Assembly (NCBI RefSeq): GCF_004168035.1
Contig: NZ_SDPU01000011.1
Location: 1-51,632 of the forward strand
Reading direction: 5' to 3'
Source: Nocardioides iriomotensis
Lineage (GTDB): Bacteria > Actinomycetota > Actinomycetes > Propionibacteriales > Nocardioidaceae
DNA length: 51,632 bases
Position 1 is the first letter of the stretch. Every line of letters begins with the position of its first letter. This document shows positions 1-9,272 of this stretch, in pieces. Position numbers and translations under genes: made by a program. Under the pieces are notes generated by a model. The model saw only the letters and a program-made list of their open reading frames with translations. It was not told the DNA's origin and searched no databases.

Positions 1-148
1 ACCTCCGGGTGGGAGTGGGCCTTAGACAAGCCACATCCCATTCGGGGGTTCTCGTTCGTTCAAGCAGGCGCGCTGCTACCAACCTCGTGGCCGGGTACAC
101 CTAGCGGCCGCCGGGTCCTGCGTCGGGGGTCTTCTGCGAGATCCCCTC

Positions 149-178
149 GGCGGGGCAGCCGTGGCCGGCTGCCCCGCC
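149..178 (-). terminator. Hairpin downstream of nrdB
   Basis: A perfect 12-bp stem (GGCGGGGCAGCC at 149-160, its complement at 167-178) with a 6-nt loop lies 14 bases beyond the nrdB stop. It has no clear U-tract, as is common in high-G+C actinobacteria. It most likely ends the nrdAB transcript. Confidence 0.6.
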
Positions 179-191
179 ACACCACTCTCCG

Positions 192-1241
192 CTAGAAGTC
201 CTCGTCGAACCCGACCGTGCCGGCGACGCCGACCTGGTACGCGGAGACCTTGCGCTCGAAGAAGTTCGAGAGCTCCTGGACGTCCTGGAGCTCCATGAAC
301 GCGAGCGGGTTCCTCGAGCCGTAGATCGGCTCGAGCTGGAGCCGCTCCATCCGGCGGTCGGCGACGTACTCCAGGTAGGAGCGCATGTCCGCGGTCGACA
401 ACCCGGCGACGCCTCCCCCGAGGAGGTCCTCGGCGAACTGGGCCTCCGCGTCGACGCCGTCGACCATCATCTGCCGCACCTGTCCGGCCATCGCATCGTC
501 GAAGAGGTCCGGCTCCTCGGCCCGGACGGTGTCGACCACGTCGAACGCGAAGGCCATGTGCATCGACTCGTCGCGGAAGACCCAGTTGGTCCCGGAGGCG
601 AGTCCGTTGAGGAAGCCGCGGGAACGCAGGAAGTAGACGTACGCGAACGCGCCGTAGAAGAACAGGCCCTCGATGACCGCGGCGAAACAGATCAGGTTGA
701 GCAGGAACGCCCGGCGGTCCGCACGGGTCTCCAGGGCGTCGAGCTCGAACACCGAGTCGATCCAGCGGAAGCAGAAGTCGGCCTTCGCCTTGATCGACGG
801 GATGTTGTCGACGGCCGCGAACGCCTCGTGCCGCTCGGCCTCGTCGGGGACGTAGGTGTCGAGCAGGGTCAGGTAGAACTGCACGTGCACCGCCTCCTCG
901 AAGAGCTGGCGGGACAGGTACAGCCGGCCCTCCGGGCTGTTGACGTGCTGGTACAGGTTCAGCACCAGGTTGTTCGCGACGATGGTGTCGCCGGTCGCGA
1001 AGAACGCCACCAGCCGCGAGACGAGATGCCGCTCCGCGGCGCTGAGCCGCTGGAGGTCCTTGAGGTCGGAGTGCAGGTCGACCTCCTCGACGGTCCAGGT
1101 GTTCTTGATGGCGTCGCGGTAGCGGTCGTAGAAGTGCGGGTACCGCATCGGCCGCAGGGTGAGGTTCATCCCGGGGTCGAGCAGCATCCTTGTCGCGCTG
1201 GTGTCCGTCGCGCTGCTGGTCTCGTGCTGGTCGGTGGTCAC
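192..1241 (-). CDS. nrdB: Class Ia ribonucleotide reductase, small (R2) subunit
   Basis: 349 aa from a GTG that overlaps the nrdA stop by four bases (GTGA). The protein makes the diiron-tyrosyl radical that NrdA needs to reduce ribonucleoside diphosphates in the cytoplasm. Visible ligands fit the R2 family: an Asp near residue 85 (ATGDT), the E116-x-x-H119 pair in EEAVHVQFY with the radical tyrosine at about 123, a Glu in AVIEGLFF, and a later E-x-x-H in DESMHMAF. The reading frame stays open upstream inside nrdA, but the coupled GTG start fits the family length and gives a normal R2 N-terminus. It is co-transcribed with nrdA and therefore under the same cobalamin riboswitch. A hairpin follows the stop. 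Confidence 0.95.
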   Translation of the reverse strand: MTTDQHETSSATDTSATRMLLDPGMNLTLRPMRYPHFYDRYRDAIKNTWTVEEVDLHSDLKDLQRLSAAERHLVSRLVAFFATGDTIVANNLVLNLYQHVNSPEGRLYLSRQLFEEAVHVQFYLTLLDTYVPDEAERHEAFAAVDNIPSIKAKADFCFRWIDSVFELDALETRADRRAFLLNLICFAAVIEGLFFYGAFAYVYFLRSRGFLNGLASGTNWVFRDESMHMAFAFDVVDTVRAEEPDLFDDAMAGQVRQMMVDGVDAEAQFAEDLLGGGVAGLSTADMRSYLEYVADRRMERLQLEPIYGSRNPLAFMELQDVQELSNFFERKVSAYQVGVAGTVGFDEDF

Positions 1242-3628
1242 TGGCAGGCCTCGCAGTTCTCGGGGTTCTCGAGCGAGCAGGCCAGGGCCTCGGCGTCGCT
1301 CGGGGTGGTGGTCAGGGCGAGCGGCGTCGCCGCCGTCACGCTGGTGGTCGCCTGCTGGATCCGCGTCGCGGGCCGCGAGCGCAGGTAGTACGTCGTCTTC
1401 AAGCCGGCCTTCCACGCGTGCAGGTACATCGACGACAGCTTCCCGATCGACGGCCCGGCGATGAAGAGGTTGAGCGACTGGCTCTGGTCGATGTACGGCG
1501 AGCGAGCCGCGGCCATGTCGATGAGGCTGCGCTGCGGCAGCTCCCACGCGGTGCGGAAGAGCCTCCGGACGTCCTCGGGCAGCCGGTCGATGCCCTGGAC
1601 CGACCCCTCCGCGCGCTTGATCGCCTCGAGGACCTCGGCGGTCCACAGGCCCCGCTCCTTCAGCTCGCGCACGAGCGCGTTGTTGACCTGGAGGAACTCA
1701 CCTGACAGCGTCTCGCGCTTGAAGAGGTTGGACACCTGCGGCTCGATGCACTCGTAGCAGCCGGCGATCGAGGCGATCGTTGCCGTGGGGGCGATCGCGA
1801 CCAGCAGCGAGTTGCGCAGGCCGTGCTCGGCGATCGAGGCGCGGACGGCCTCCCAGCGCTCGCGTTGGGACGGCTCCGCCGCCCAGTGGTCGGGCTGCAG
1901 CACCCCGGCGGCCGCCCGGGTCTGGTCGAACGCCGGGTGCGCGCCGTGCCGGCGGGCGAGGTCGCTCGAGACCTCCAGCGCCGTCAGGTAGATCTCCTCC
2001 TGCACCCGGGTGGACAGCTCGCGCGCCTCGTCCGAGTCGAACGGCAGCCGCAGCGCGAAGAAGGCGTCCTGCAGTCCCATGAGGCCGAGCCCGACCGGGC
2101 GCCAGCGGGGGTTGGAGGCCGCCGACTCCTCGCTCGGGTAGTAGTTGATGTCGATCACCCGGTCGAGCAGCGGGAGCGCGGTCCGCACCGTCTCCCGCAG
2201 CTTGTCCCAGTCGACCCCCGTCGGAGTGAGGTGCTGGGCGAGGTTGATCGAACCCAGGTTGCACACCGCCGTCTCGGCGTCCGAGGAGACCTCGGTGATC
2301 TCGGTGCAGAGGTTGGACAGGTGCACCACCGGGCCGGCCGGCGCGCCCGGGACCGGGTCGCTGGTCTGGTTGCAGGTCCGGTTCGCCGCGTCCTTGAACG
2401 TCATCCAGCCGTTGCCGGTCTGGGCGAGCGTGCGCATCATCTTCCCGTAGAGGTCGCGCGCCCGGACCTGTCGCACGAACCGGCCTTCCGCCTCGGCCCG
2501 GCGGTACGCCTCGTCGAACGCCGTACCCCACAGGTCGGGCAGCTCGGGCGCCTGGTCCGGGTCGACCAGCGACCACGTCCCGTCGGCCTCGACCCTGCGC
2601 ATGAACTCGTCGGGGATCCAGTTGGCGAGGTTGAGGTTGTGCGTGCGCCGCGCGTCCTCCCCCGTGTTGTCCCGCAGCTCCAGGAACTCCTCGACGTCGG
2701 GGTGCCACGGCTCGAGGTACACGCAGGCCGCACCCTTGCGCCGTCCGCCCTGGTTCACCGCCGCCACCGAGGAGTCCAGCGTGCGCAGGAACGGCACGAT
2801 CCCGTTGGACTGCCCGTTCGTGCCGCGGATCAGCGCCCCGCGCGAGCGCACCCGCGAGAACGCGATGCCGATCCCGCCGGCGAACTTGGACAGCTTCGCG
2901 ACCTGGCCGTACCGGGCGTAGATCGAGTCCAGGTCGTCGCGCGGGCTGTCGACGAGGTAGCACGAGGACATCTGGCTGTGCCGGGTCCCGGAGTTGAACA
3001 GGGTCGGGCTGCTCGGGAGGTAGGCCAGCGACGACATCAGCCGGTAGAACTCGATCGCCTCGACCGGGTTCCGCGCCAGGCCGCACGCCACCCGCAGCAG
3101 GAAGTACTGCGGCGTCTCCACCACGAGCCGCGTCGTCGGGTGCCGCAGCAGGTACCGGTCGTAGACCGTGCGGAGGCCGAAGTACTCGAACCGTCGATCG
3201 GCGTCGAGCTCGATCGCGAAGTCCAGCTTGCGGGCGTTGTCCTTGACGAAGCCGGCGGTCTCGTCGCCGATCAGCCCCTCGGCGTGCCCGAGCGCGACCG
3301 ACTGGCTGAACGAGGCCACGCCCTGGTTGCGCACCTCCTTGTCGATGTAGCCCGACAGGAGCCGCGCCGCCAGCCGTGAGTACTGCGGCTCCTCGCCGAT
3401 CATCTCGGCGGCCGTCTGGATCGACAGCCGGTCCAGCTCGGCCGTCGTCGCGCCGTCGTACAGCCCGCTGATCGTGCGGGTCGCCACCCGCATCGGGTCG
3501 ACGTCGACCAGGTCGCCGCTGACCCGGTCCACGGCCCGGACGATCTTGTTCACGTCCACCGGCTCGCTGTCGCCGTTGCGCTTGCGGACCTGCATCGAGG
3601 TCCTGGTCGGTGTCTCTGTGACCGTCAC
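1238..3628 (-). CDS. nrdA: Class Ia ribonucleotide reductase, large (R1) subunit
   Basis: 796 aa, the usual R1 length. It reduces ribonucleoside diphosphates to deoxyribonucleotides together with NrdB. The N-terminus (VRKRNGDSEPVDVNKIVRAV) is an ATP-cone, the allosteric activity site. Catalytic cysteines are visible in QMSSCYLV, in NLCTEI (the thiyl-radical Cys with its N-x-C-x-E pattern) and in AVCNLGS. The C-terminus ends CEACQ, the flexible redox Cys pair re-reduced by thioredoxin or glutaredoxin. The GTG start is preceded by GAGGAGAG at good spacing. The leader carries a cobalamin riboswitch about 150 bases upstream, so expression should fall when B12 is plentiful. The stop overlaps the nrdB start. 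Confidence 0.96.
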   Translation of the reverse strand: MTVTETPTRTSMQVRKRNGDSEPVDVNKIVRAVDRVSGDLVDVDPMRVATRTISGLYDGATTAELDRLSIQTAAEMIGEEPQYSRLAARLLSGYIDKEVRNQGVASFSQSVALGHAEGLIGDETAGFVKDNARKLDFAIELDADRRFEYFGLRTVYDRYLLRHPTTRLVVETPQYFLLRVACGLARNPVEAIEFYRLMSSLAYLPSSPTLFNSGTRHSQMSSCYLVDSPRDDLDSIYARYGQVAKLSKFAGGIGIAFSRVRSRGALIRGTNGQSNGIVPFLRTLDSSVAAVNQGGRRKGAACVYLEPWHPDVEEFLELRDNTGEDARRTHNLNLANWIPDEFMRRVEADGTWSLVDPDQAPELPDLWGTAFDEAYRRAEAEGRFVRQVRARDLYGKMMRTLAQTGNGWMTFKDAANRTCNQTSDPVPGAPAGPVVHLSNLCTEITEVSSDAETAVCNLGSINLAQHLTPTGVDWDKLRETVRTALPLLDRVIDINYYPSEESAASNPRWRPVGLGLMGLQDAFFALRLPFDSDEARELSTRVQEEIYLTALEVSSDLARRHGAHPAFDQTRAAAGVLQPDHWAAEPSQRERWEAVRASIAEHGLRNSLLVAIAPTATIASIAGCYECIEPQVSNLFKRETLSGEFLQVNNALVRELKERGLWTAEVLEAIKRAEGSVQGIDRLPEDVRRLFRTAWELPQRSLIDMAAARSPYIDQSQSLNLFIAGPSIGKLSSMYLHAWKAGLKTTYYLRSRPATRIQQATTSVTAATPLALTTTPSDAEALACSLENPENCEACQ

Positions 3629-3750
3629 TTCTCTCTCCTCGCGAGATCGGTCTCGAAGGATCCGAGGTCACGAGGGAGGACGGGAGGCACGGCCGACGCC
3701 GAGGTGCGGCGGGCCGTACGAGCCGTCGGCCCACCCACGAGGCCTCGGAC

Positions 3751-3774
3751 CACCCCAACCGACGGGTTGGGGTG
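3751..3774 (-). promoter_or_regulatory. Hairpin between riboswitch and nrdA (expression platform candidate)
   Basis: Arms CACCCCAACC (3751-3760) and its exact complement (3765-3774) with a 4-nt loop lie immediately 3' of the cobalamin aptamer on the minus strand. A terminator-like or sequestering hairpin is expected at this place in a riboswitch. No U-tract follows, so the mechanism (termination versus translational control) cannot be decided from the sequence. Confidence 0.45.
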
Positions 3775-3778
3775 CGCT

Positions 3779-3966
3779 GGCAGGTCTTCGGACTCGTGGG
3801 CGCGCCTCCCGGACGGACCGGTCGACCCCTACTGACCGTCGCTTCCCAGGTCGGTGACCCAGTGCTGAATGACGGCTGTCGTTCCCACTCACCGCTGCGG
3901 GGCAGTCCCGGAGTCACACCGGGTTCCCTCTTGCCTCGACGTGCCTGGCGAGCACGCCGAACCAGC
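3779..3966 (-). ncRNA. Cobalamin riboswitch
   Basis: On the minus strand the leader shows the conserved blocks of the AdoCbl aptamer in order: a B12-box-like GACTGCCCCGCAGCGGTGA preceded by GGGAACCCGGTGTGACTCC, and at the 3' end the diagnostic GAGTCCGAAGACCTGCC. A possible -10 hexamer TATAGT lies at 3977-3982, just upstream. Cobalamin riboswitches in front of the B12-independent class Ia nrdAB operon are known from Streptomyces, where B12 represses class Ia and the B12-dependent class II enzyme takes over. By analogy a class II nrdJ should lie elsewhere in this genome. Exact ends are approximate. Confidence 0.92.
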
Positions 3967-4081
3967 TGCATCGAGGACTATATGTAGCGCCGACCAAGAA
4001 CCGTGGGACCACATCTAGTGCCGGCGTGGCGTCTCGGCGGAGGCCAGGTGAGGCGGGTCGGCGCGGGAGTACGGTGAACGT

Positions 4082-4345
4082 GTGCGGGGCGATCGGGTGG
4101 AGATCGTGATTGATGCGGGCGGGGAGGTCCGCACCTACGACATCGTCGCGACCAGGAACGGTCGCAGGGTCGAGATCGAAACCGGGCGCGGCCTCGTCAC
4201 GGTCTCCGAGGTGACGCGGAGCGGCACTCCTGTTCGTACGGCGCGATTCATGGCGAGCAGGATTCTTGCCCTGGTGGAACACCCGGCCGCCGACGCGAAC
4301 ATCGCGAGGGACGTGATCGAACCGCGCGCGATCCGCTCCTCGTGA
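4082..4345 (+). CDS. Small hypothetical protein
   Basis: 87 aa from a GTG start. The sequence (VEIVIDAGGEVRTYDIVATRN...VEIETGRGLVTVSEV) alternates charged and beta-prone residues and looks like a small soluble beta-rich domain. I do not recognise a family. No signal peptide or membrane segment is seen. It is divergent from nrdA across the riboswitch leader and convergent with the phosphatase gene. Codon use has the strong GC3 bias of its neighbours, which supports coding. No good Shine-Dalgarno is visible, so the transcript may be nearly leaderless. Confidence 0.55.
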   Translation: MRGDRVEIVIDAGGEVRTYDIVATRNGRRVEIETGRGLVTVSEVTRSGTPVRTARFMASRILALVEHPAADANIARDVIEPRAIRSS

Positions 4346-4417
4346 TGAGCCGGCTCGAGGTGACGCGGCGCCGGATGACGGGCCCGCTGTGCGGCGGTAC
4401 GACGCCCGACGCCCGGC

Positions 4418-5968
4418 TCAGGCGGGCACGGCGCCGGCGTGACCGGACTGGACGACCCAGCTGCTGTCCGTGACGGCCGGACCGGTCGAGTCGGTGGCGT
4501 CGGTGACCACCCGGTAGTCCGCGGTCATCGCCTGCTCGGTCACCCGGACGCGGGTGTAGCCGCGCCGGTCCGGGTTGAGGTACTTCACGTGCGGGTTGTT
4601 CGGCCGCGCCGCCTTCACCGCCGCCGCCCACCCGCAGCCGGAGCTGATCGAGGTGCCCACCAGCTCGGTCGCGAGCACCTCGGTCTCCGGCCGCGCGAAG
4701 TCCAGGCGCAGGTCGTTGACCCAGGCCGAGTGCCAGTCGCCGCTGACCACGACAGGGTTGCTCGGACGGCTTTGCTCGACGTGGGCGAGGAACCGGTTGC
4801 GGGACACGGCGTACCCGTCCCACTGGTCGTGGTTGACCGAGACGCCCGGGCCTGCGTCGTAGTCGACCTGCGCCATGATCGTCTGCTGCGCCACGACGTT
4901 CCAGGTCGCGCTGCTTCGGTCGAGGCCGTCGAACAGCCAGCGTTCTTGCGCGTCCCCCATCAGCGTGCGGCTCGGGTCGTTGACGCCCGGGTGCTGCGGC
5001 CCGCCGGGGAACGCCTCGGTCAGCTGGTCCGAGCGGTACTGGCGGGTGTCGAGGACGTGGAAGGACGCCAGCCGGCCGTAGTCGACGCGTCGGTGCAGCA
5101 GCATGTCCGGGCCGCTCGGCCGCTGCGGCCGGCGCAGCGGGAGGTGCTCGTAGTAGGCCTGGAACGCGTTGGCGCGCAGCTGGGTGAACCGGCCGATCTC
5201 GTTGCTGGCCTCGTTGTCGGGTTGGGAGACGAGGCCGGCCCAGTTGTTCTCGATCTCGTGGTCGTCGAAGGTGACGACGAACGGGAACGCGGCGTGGGCG
5301 GCCTGCAGGTCCGGTGACGTCTTGTACTTCGCGTGGTTCACCCGGAACTGTGCCAGCGTCTCGTCGTCACGGCCCTCGTAGGTGTAGTCGCCGACGTGCA
5401 CGACCAGGTCGAGGTCCTCGGTGGCCATCGTCCGGTAGGCGGCGAAGCGGCCCCCGGCCCACGCCTGGCACGAGGCGAGCGCGAACGCGATCGGCGTCGT
5501 CGAGCCGACGGCGGGCGCCGTCCGAGTGCGACCGACCGGGCTGACCTCCTGGCCGGCGCGGAACCGGTACCAGTAGTCGCGGCCCGGCCGCAGCCCCGAC
5601 ACCTCCACGTGCACCGAGTGCCCGAGCTCCGGCGTCGCCGGCGACGCGCCGGCGCGCACGACGTCGCGGAACTCCGGGTCGCTCGCGACCTGCCACGACA
5701 CCGGCAGCCGGTACGGCGGCATCCCGCCGGCGCCGTCGGGCGCGAGCGGCTCCGGCGCCAGACGCGTCCAGAGCACGACCCCGTCCGGGACCGGGTCGCC
5801 CGACGCGACACCGAGGGTGAACGGGTTGGTCGGGAAGCGCGGCTGCGCCCAGGCCGGCGCGGACGAGAAGCCGTGCATGGCGGCCGTCGCCGCACCAGCG
5901 CCGGTCAGGGTGAGGAGCTTGCGGCGGCTGAGCGGCAGTTCGGGCAGGCGGGTACGACGAGTGACCAC
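4418..5968 (-). CDS. phoD: PhoD-family alkaline phosphatase (Tat-exported)
   Basis: 516 aa from a GTG start at 5968, chosen because GGAGG lies 8 bases upstream; the frame runs open to 6028. The N-terminus has a twin-arginine signal (SRRKLLTL followed by an Ala-rich h-region ending ...SAPAWAQ), so the protein should be exported folded by Tat. After an N-terminal Fn3-like domain (VLWTRLAPEP ... YWYRFRAG), the metal-binding phosphatase motifs appear: HVGDYTYEG, TFDDHEIENNWAG and VSGDWHSAW. PhoD enzymes are Ca/Fe-dependent phosphodiesterases/phosphomonoesterases that release phosphate from organic esters outside the cell. No Pho box was identified. It stands alone, convergent with the small hypothetical gene. 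Confidence 0.9.
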   Translation of the reverse strand: MVTRRTRLPELPLSRRKLLTLTGAGAATAAMHGFSSAPAWAQPRFPTNPFTLGVASGDPVPDGVVLWTRLAPEPLAPDGAGGMPPYRLPVSWQVASDPEFRDVVRAGASPATPELGHSVHVEVSGLRPGRDYWYRFRAGQEVSPVGRTRTAPAVGSTTPIAFALASCQAWAGGRFAAYRTMATEDLDLVVHVGDYTYEGRDDETLAQFRVNHAKYKTSPDLQAAHAAFPFVVTFDDHEIENNWAGLVSQPDNEASNEIGRFTQLRANAFQAYYEHLPLRRPQRPSGPDMLLHRRVDYGRLASFHVLDTRQYRSDQLTEAFPGGPQHPGVNDPSRTLMGDAQERWLFDGLDRSSATWNVVAQQTIMAQVDYDAGPGVSVNHDQWDGYAVSRNRFLAHVEQSRPSNPVVVSGDWHSAWVNDLRLDFARPETEVLATELVGTSISSGCGWAAAVKAARPNNPHVKYLNPDRRGYTRVRVTEQAMTADYRVVTDATDSTGPAVTDSSWVVQSGHAGAVPA

Positions 5969-6116
5969 GGGTGGCACCTCCGAGACGTGGACGGGATGCG
6001 TCCAGTCAGGCAGTCCCCGGCGACGCAACGCTGGCCGGCCGGTGACCGTGAAGTGTCGGGCGGTCGTCCATCGGGACGACGGCCCGCCCGGCGAGGTCCT
6101 GTCAGGCGTCGGAACG

Positions 6117-7109
6117 CTACGTGGGGCGCAAGGCTTCGAGCATGTGGTCGAGTTCTTCGACGGGGCGGCCCGGCGGCAGGGTCAGCGTGGGCACCTCGGC
6201 ACCGGCGGCGTACCAGCGGTCCAGCGTGGATCGAGCATGCGCAACGTCGCCCCACAGCGTGAGGTCGTCGAGCAACCCTCGGGCCGACTCGGGCACCTCG
6301 TAGGTGCGTGCGGTCGGGTTGGCTGCGAGGACCTCCTCCACTGCGGGGCCGTGCCCGAGACGACGCAGAGTGGCGCGGTACAGCGGCCCCATGCTGACGA
6401 GGTAGAACGACACCCACCACGAGGCCACCTCGTGCGCCGTGACGGGATCGTCCGCGACGGCTGTCGGGATGCAGGGCGCGATGGTCGGGCGCGTGCGGTC
6501 CGGCGCACCGCGCGCCAGGCCCTGCTGCAGCAGCCGAGTACTCGCCTCCAGACCCGACAGCGGCAGCAGGAAGGGGTACCACCCGTCGGCGAGCTCGCCG
6601 GCGAGCTGGACGGCGCTGGGGCCGAGGGCCGCCAGGTTGATGGGGATCGGCTCCTGCGGCACGACCGCCAGCTTCAACGGCCGCATGCGTCGCTCGGTGG
6701 TCGGCTCGAGGCGGTCTCCGCTCAGCAGCCGGCGCACCTGCCGCGTCACCTCGCCGAGCCGCTGGACGGGATTCGTGAACGCGACATCGTGCAGGCCCTC
6801 CGCCAAGGGTGGGCTGCCTGCCCCGAGGCCGAGCACGAACCGGTCACCGGACACCGCGGCCAGGCTGGTGGCCAGCATCGCGATGCTGGCCGGTGTGCGT
6901 CCCCAGACGTTGATGATGCCGGTGCCGAGGGTGATGCGGCTGGTCCGGGTGGCGATCTCCGCCAGGAGCACGCCCGCGTCGTGACCCCAGCCCTCCGCCA
7001 CGAAGAACGCCTCGTAACCCAGCTGTTCTGCCCGGTCGGCGAGGTGCAGCACGACCTCCCGACGGGTCTCCATGGGGGTCAGGCCGACACCGACTCGTCG
7101 AGCGGACAT
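6117..7109 (-). CDS. LLM-class flavin-dependent oxidoreductase
   Basis: 330 aa. The fold signature of the bacterial luciferase-like monooxygenase family is clear: GVGLTPMETRREVVLHLADRAEQLGYEAFFVAEGWG near the N-terminus, then ITLGTGIINVWGRTPASIAM and RFVLGLGAG. Close actinobacterial relatives often use coenzyme F420 rather than FMN; the sequence alone does not decide this. The substrate is unknown. It lies downstream of, and in the same direction as, the FAD-dependent oxidoreductase gene (86-base gap), so the two may be co-transcribed. It is a typical full-length member with an ATG start. Confidence 0.85.
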   Translation of the reverse strand: MSARRVGVGLTPMETRREVVLHLADRAEQLGYEAFFVAEGWGHDAGVLLAEIATRTSRITLGTGIINVWGRTPASIAMLATSLAAVSGDRFVLGLGAGSPPLAEGLHDVAFTNPVQRLGEVTRQVRRLLSGDRLEPTTERRMRPLKLAVVPQEPIPINLAALGPSAVQLAGELADGWYPFLLPLSGLEASTRLLQQGLARGAPDRTRPTIAPCIPTAVADDPVTAHEVASWWVSFYLVSMGPLYRATLRRLGHGPAVEEVLAANPTARTYEVPESARGLLDDLTLWGDVAHARSTLDRWYAAGAEVPTLTLPPGRPVEELDHMLEALRPT

Positions 7110-7195
7110 GTCTCGATCCTCCTTCGTGGGTCATCCCCCGCCTGGGGGATTTCGGGCGAGGTCGTCGCAGGGCGGCCCCTCCGGGAGAAGTCGCC

Positions 7196-8569
7196 TCAGG
7201 ACATGCCGGCAAGCTCGGTCATCCGCGTCATCCCCGGCGCGGCGACGTGGCGGAGTCGTTCCTGTGCTGCGGTCAGGGCGGGAGAGCCGATGAGCTCCGG
7301 CGGGACCCGTGCCGGGTTGAGCGAGACAGCATCGGCCCAGCTCTCGATCCGCGACTCCGATCTGAACGAAGCGCGAGCGCCGAGAACCTGCTGGCGCATC
7401 CAGTCGGCCGGTTTGTTCGAGAACGGCGAGGGTGGGCACAACCGGTTCTTGAGGTCGTCATCCTCGAGCGTTGCCTCGACGAAACCGGCCAGCGCAGCGC
7501 CGAAGCAGGCGAAGCCGAGCTGGATGGGCTGCACCGTGATCGCCTCGCGGCCCCAGACCGGCACCAGTGGCCGGTACCGCAGCCCGGACGCGGCGCAGTG
7601 CACGACCACGGCGTCGCGCGCGATCGGCGCCTCGCCGTCGGTGAGCACCAACCGACCGGGCTCCACGTGCCGGATGTGGCCGAGTCTGACGACGCACTCG
7701 ATGGTGCGCAGCCGATCCAGCTCCCACCGCGCGAGAGTGGGGACCTTTGCCATCGTGGGAGTCACCGACGTGTCGATCCGGAGCATCACTCCGGCGTCCT
7801 CCAGCAAGAAGAACACCTGGTCAGGGGACGAGGCGACGGCCGCCGCCTCCATGATGTCGGCCGCCGTGCCCAGGAACACGACCGGATCCGGCTGGACCAC
7901 GGCTCGGTCGAGCATCCACGGCTCCCGGGGCCTCACCCAGCAGATCGCGCCCGGTTCGACGCCGTTGTCGAGAAGCCAGATGCAGGCATCGGTGGCGGTC
8001 TTCCCCGCGCCGGCGATCACGTACTGCGAGGACGCACCGCCGAGCCTGACCAGCTCGTTGACGGCCACGACGCGCTGCCCCTCCGCGGCGCCGAACGGCG
8101 CCGGTGAGTTCGCAGGTATCCGAGGAGCCAGGTAGTGGGCGTCGACCACGCGCGCTCGGCCACGGACCTCGTAACGCCTTCCGGACAGGCGTGACACGAA
8201 CTGGCCCTCACCGACGTAGTCACAGTTCGGGTAGAAGCTCACCTTCCCGGACCGGAGCAGCCGCTCGTGCAGGACCCGGGCGTAGTACGCGCACAGCTCA
8301 GGCGCCGTCGCTCGCTCGGGCATCCCGGCCTCCGGCCCGTCCGGCTGGATCCGCCCTTCGCCGAGCAGGGTCGAGGCCACCCCGTAGAACGAGGAGGCCT
8401 GGTGCAGCCGGACGAACGGGTACGCGTCCAGCCAATGTCCGCCGGCTCCGTGCCGACGGTCGATCAAGATGACGCTGACGTCCGCATGGTCGATCAGTGC
8501 GTCCGTGAACGCCATCCCCGCCGCACCTGCGCCGACAACCAGATAGTCGGCTTCCAGAGTCTCGACCAC
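7196..8569 (-). CDS. FAD/NAD(P)-binding oxidoreductase, flavin monooxygenase-like
   Basis: 457 aa from the GTG chosen at 8569, directly before the dinucleotide-binding fold (VVETLEADYLVVGAGAAG). The frame stays open to 8740, so an earlier start such as the ATG at 8692 cannot be excluded; no Shine-Dalgarno decides it. The N-terminal GxGxxG binds FAD, RRHGAGGHWLDAYPFVRLHQ is the active-site region typical of single-component flavin monooxygenases, and a second nucleotide motif (VIAGAGKTATDA) would bind NADPH. The protein is likely cytosolic and oxidises an unknown small molecule. It lies upstream of the LLM oxidoreductase in the same direction. Confidence 0.8.
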   Translation of the reverse strand: MVETLEADYLVVGAGAAGMAFTDALIDHADVSVILIDRRHGAGGHWLDAYPFVRLHQASSFYGVASTLLGEGRIQPDGPEAGMPERATAPELCAYYARVLHERLLRSGKVSFYPNCDYVGEGQFVSRLSGRRYEVRGRARVVDAHYLAPRIPANSPAPFGAAEGQRVVAVNELVRLGGASSQYVIAGAGKTATDACIWLLDNGVEPGAICWVRPREPWMLDRAVVQPDPVVFLGTAADIMEAAAVASSPDQVFFLLEDAGVMLRIDTSVTPTMAKVPTLARWELDRLRTIECVVRLGHIRHVEPGRLVLTDGEAPIARDAVVVHCAASGLRYRPLVPVWGREAITVQPIQLGFACFGAALAGFVEATLEDDDLKNRLCPPSPFSNKPADWMRQQVLGARASFRSESRIESWADAVSLNPARVPPELIGSPALTAAQERLRHVAAPGMTRMTELAGMS

Positions 8570-8736
8570 GTGGTCATGCTCACCGTGCCGCAACAAGCCG
8601 GTCAACAGGCTTGAGCTCGGGCCCGTGGTCGACGCGCGCCCGCTTGCCGAGAGGACGCAGCCGGGGATCCGCCTCGGACTCGGTCCGTGCATCGTCACTC
8701 GGGAGGACAGTGCCGTGCCTTGGCGTATGAGGCTCC

Positions 8737-9183
8737 TCAAGCATGGAGGACCGCGTCGAGCTTCTCGAAGCTCTCGGCCCAGCCGCTGCGATGCAGCTCA
8801 AGCCTCTCCTCCGTGGCGAAGTCCCCTTGGGTCAGTGTCACGGTCGTCCTGCCACCGGAAGAGGCGAGTGACAACTCAACGACCGTCTCACGGTCGTCGG
8901 GAACCGGCTCGTCCCAACGAAAGGTGAACTCCAGCCTGGAGGGGAACTCGATGGTGATGAACTCGCCGGAGAGATGGAACGACTCGCCCTCCGGCGGCTG
9001 CATGGTGAAAAGCAAGCTGCCGCCCACCCGCAGGTCAATCTGGATCTCGGGTGTCGCGAACCCGTGCGGCCCCCACCACCTGGTCAGTCCAGCGGGCTCC
9101 GTCAGCAAGCCGAAGACCTGCTCGGCCGGGGCATCGAACACCCGCACCTGCTCCAGGACGAATCTCCGGTCGTTGCCGGTCAC
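8737..9183 (-). CDS. SRPBCC/AHSA1 (START-like) domain protein
   Basis: 148 aa from GTG. The pattern matches the AHSA1 (activator of Hsp90 ATPase homologue 1-like) family: VFDAPAEQVFGLLTEPAGLTRWWGP, then TPEIQIDLRVGGSLLFTM, and a C-terminal HRSGWAESFEKLDAVL helix. These proteins form a helix-grip cavity that binds a hydrophobic ligand; the ligand here is unknown. It is soluble and full length for the family. It sits between the S51 peptidase gene and the FAD oxidoreductase, all on the minus strand, but the gap to each exceeds 85 bases, so an operon is not certain. Confidence 0.85.
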   Translation of the reverse strand: MTGNDRRFVLEQVRVFDAPAEQVFGLLTEPAGLTRWWGPHGFATPEIQIDLRVGGSLLFTMQPPEGESFHLSGEFITIEFPSRLEFTFRWDEPVPDDRETVVELSLASSGGRTTVTLTQGDFATEERLELHRSGWAESFEKLDAVLHA

Positions 9184-9272
9184 GCCTCAAGGGTCCACCG
9201 TCGGTGTGCTGCATTCCAGTGTCGGCCCGAAGCGCGTGTGAATTGTGTCTGGCCGGGCTGTTGGCCGCGACA

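Noticed and set aside
558-1388. Plus-strand open frame opposite nrdB
   Set aside because: Composition is that of an antisense shadow and nrdB is certain.
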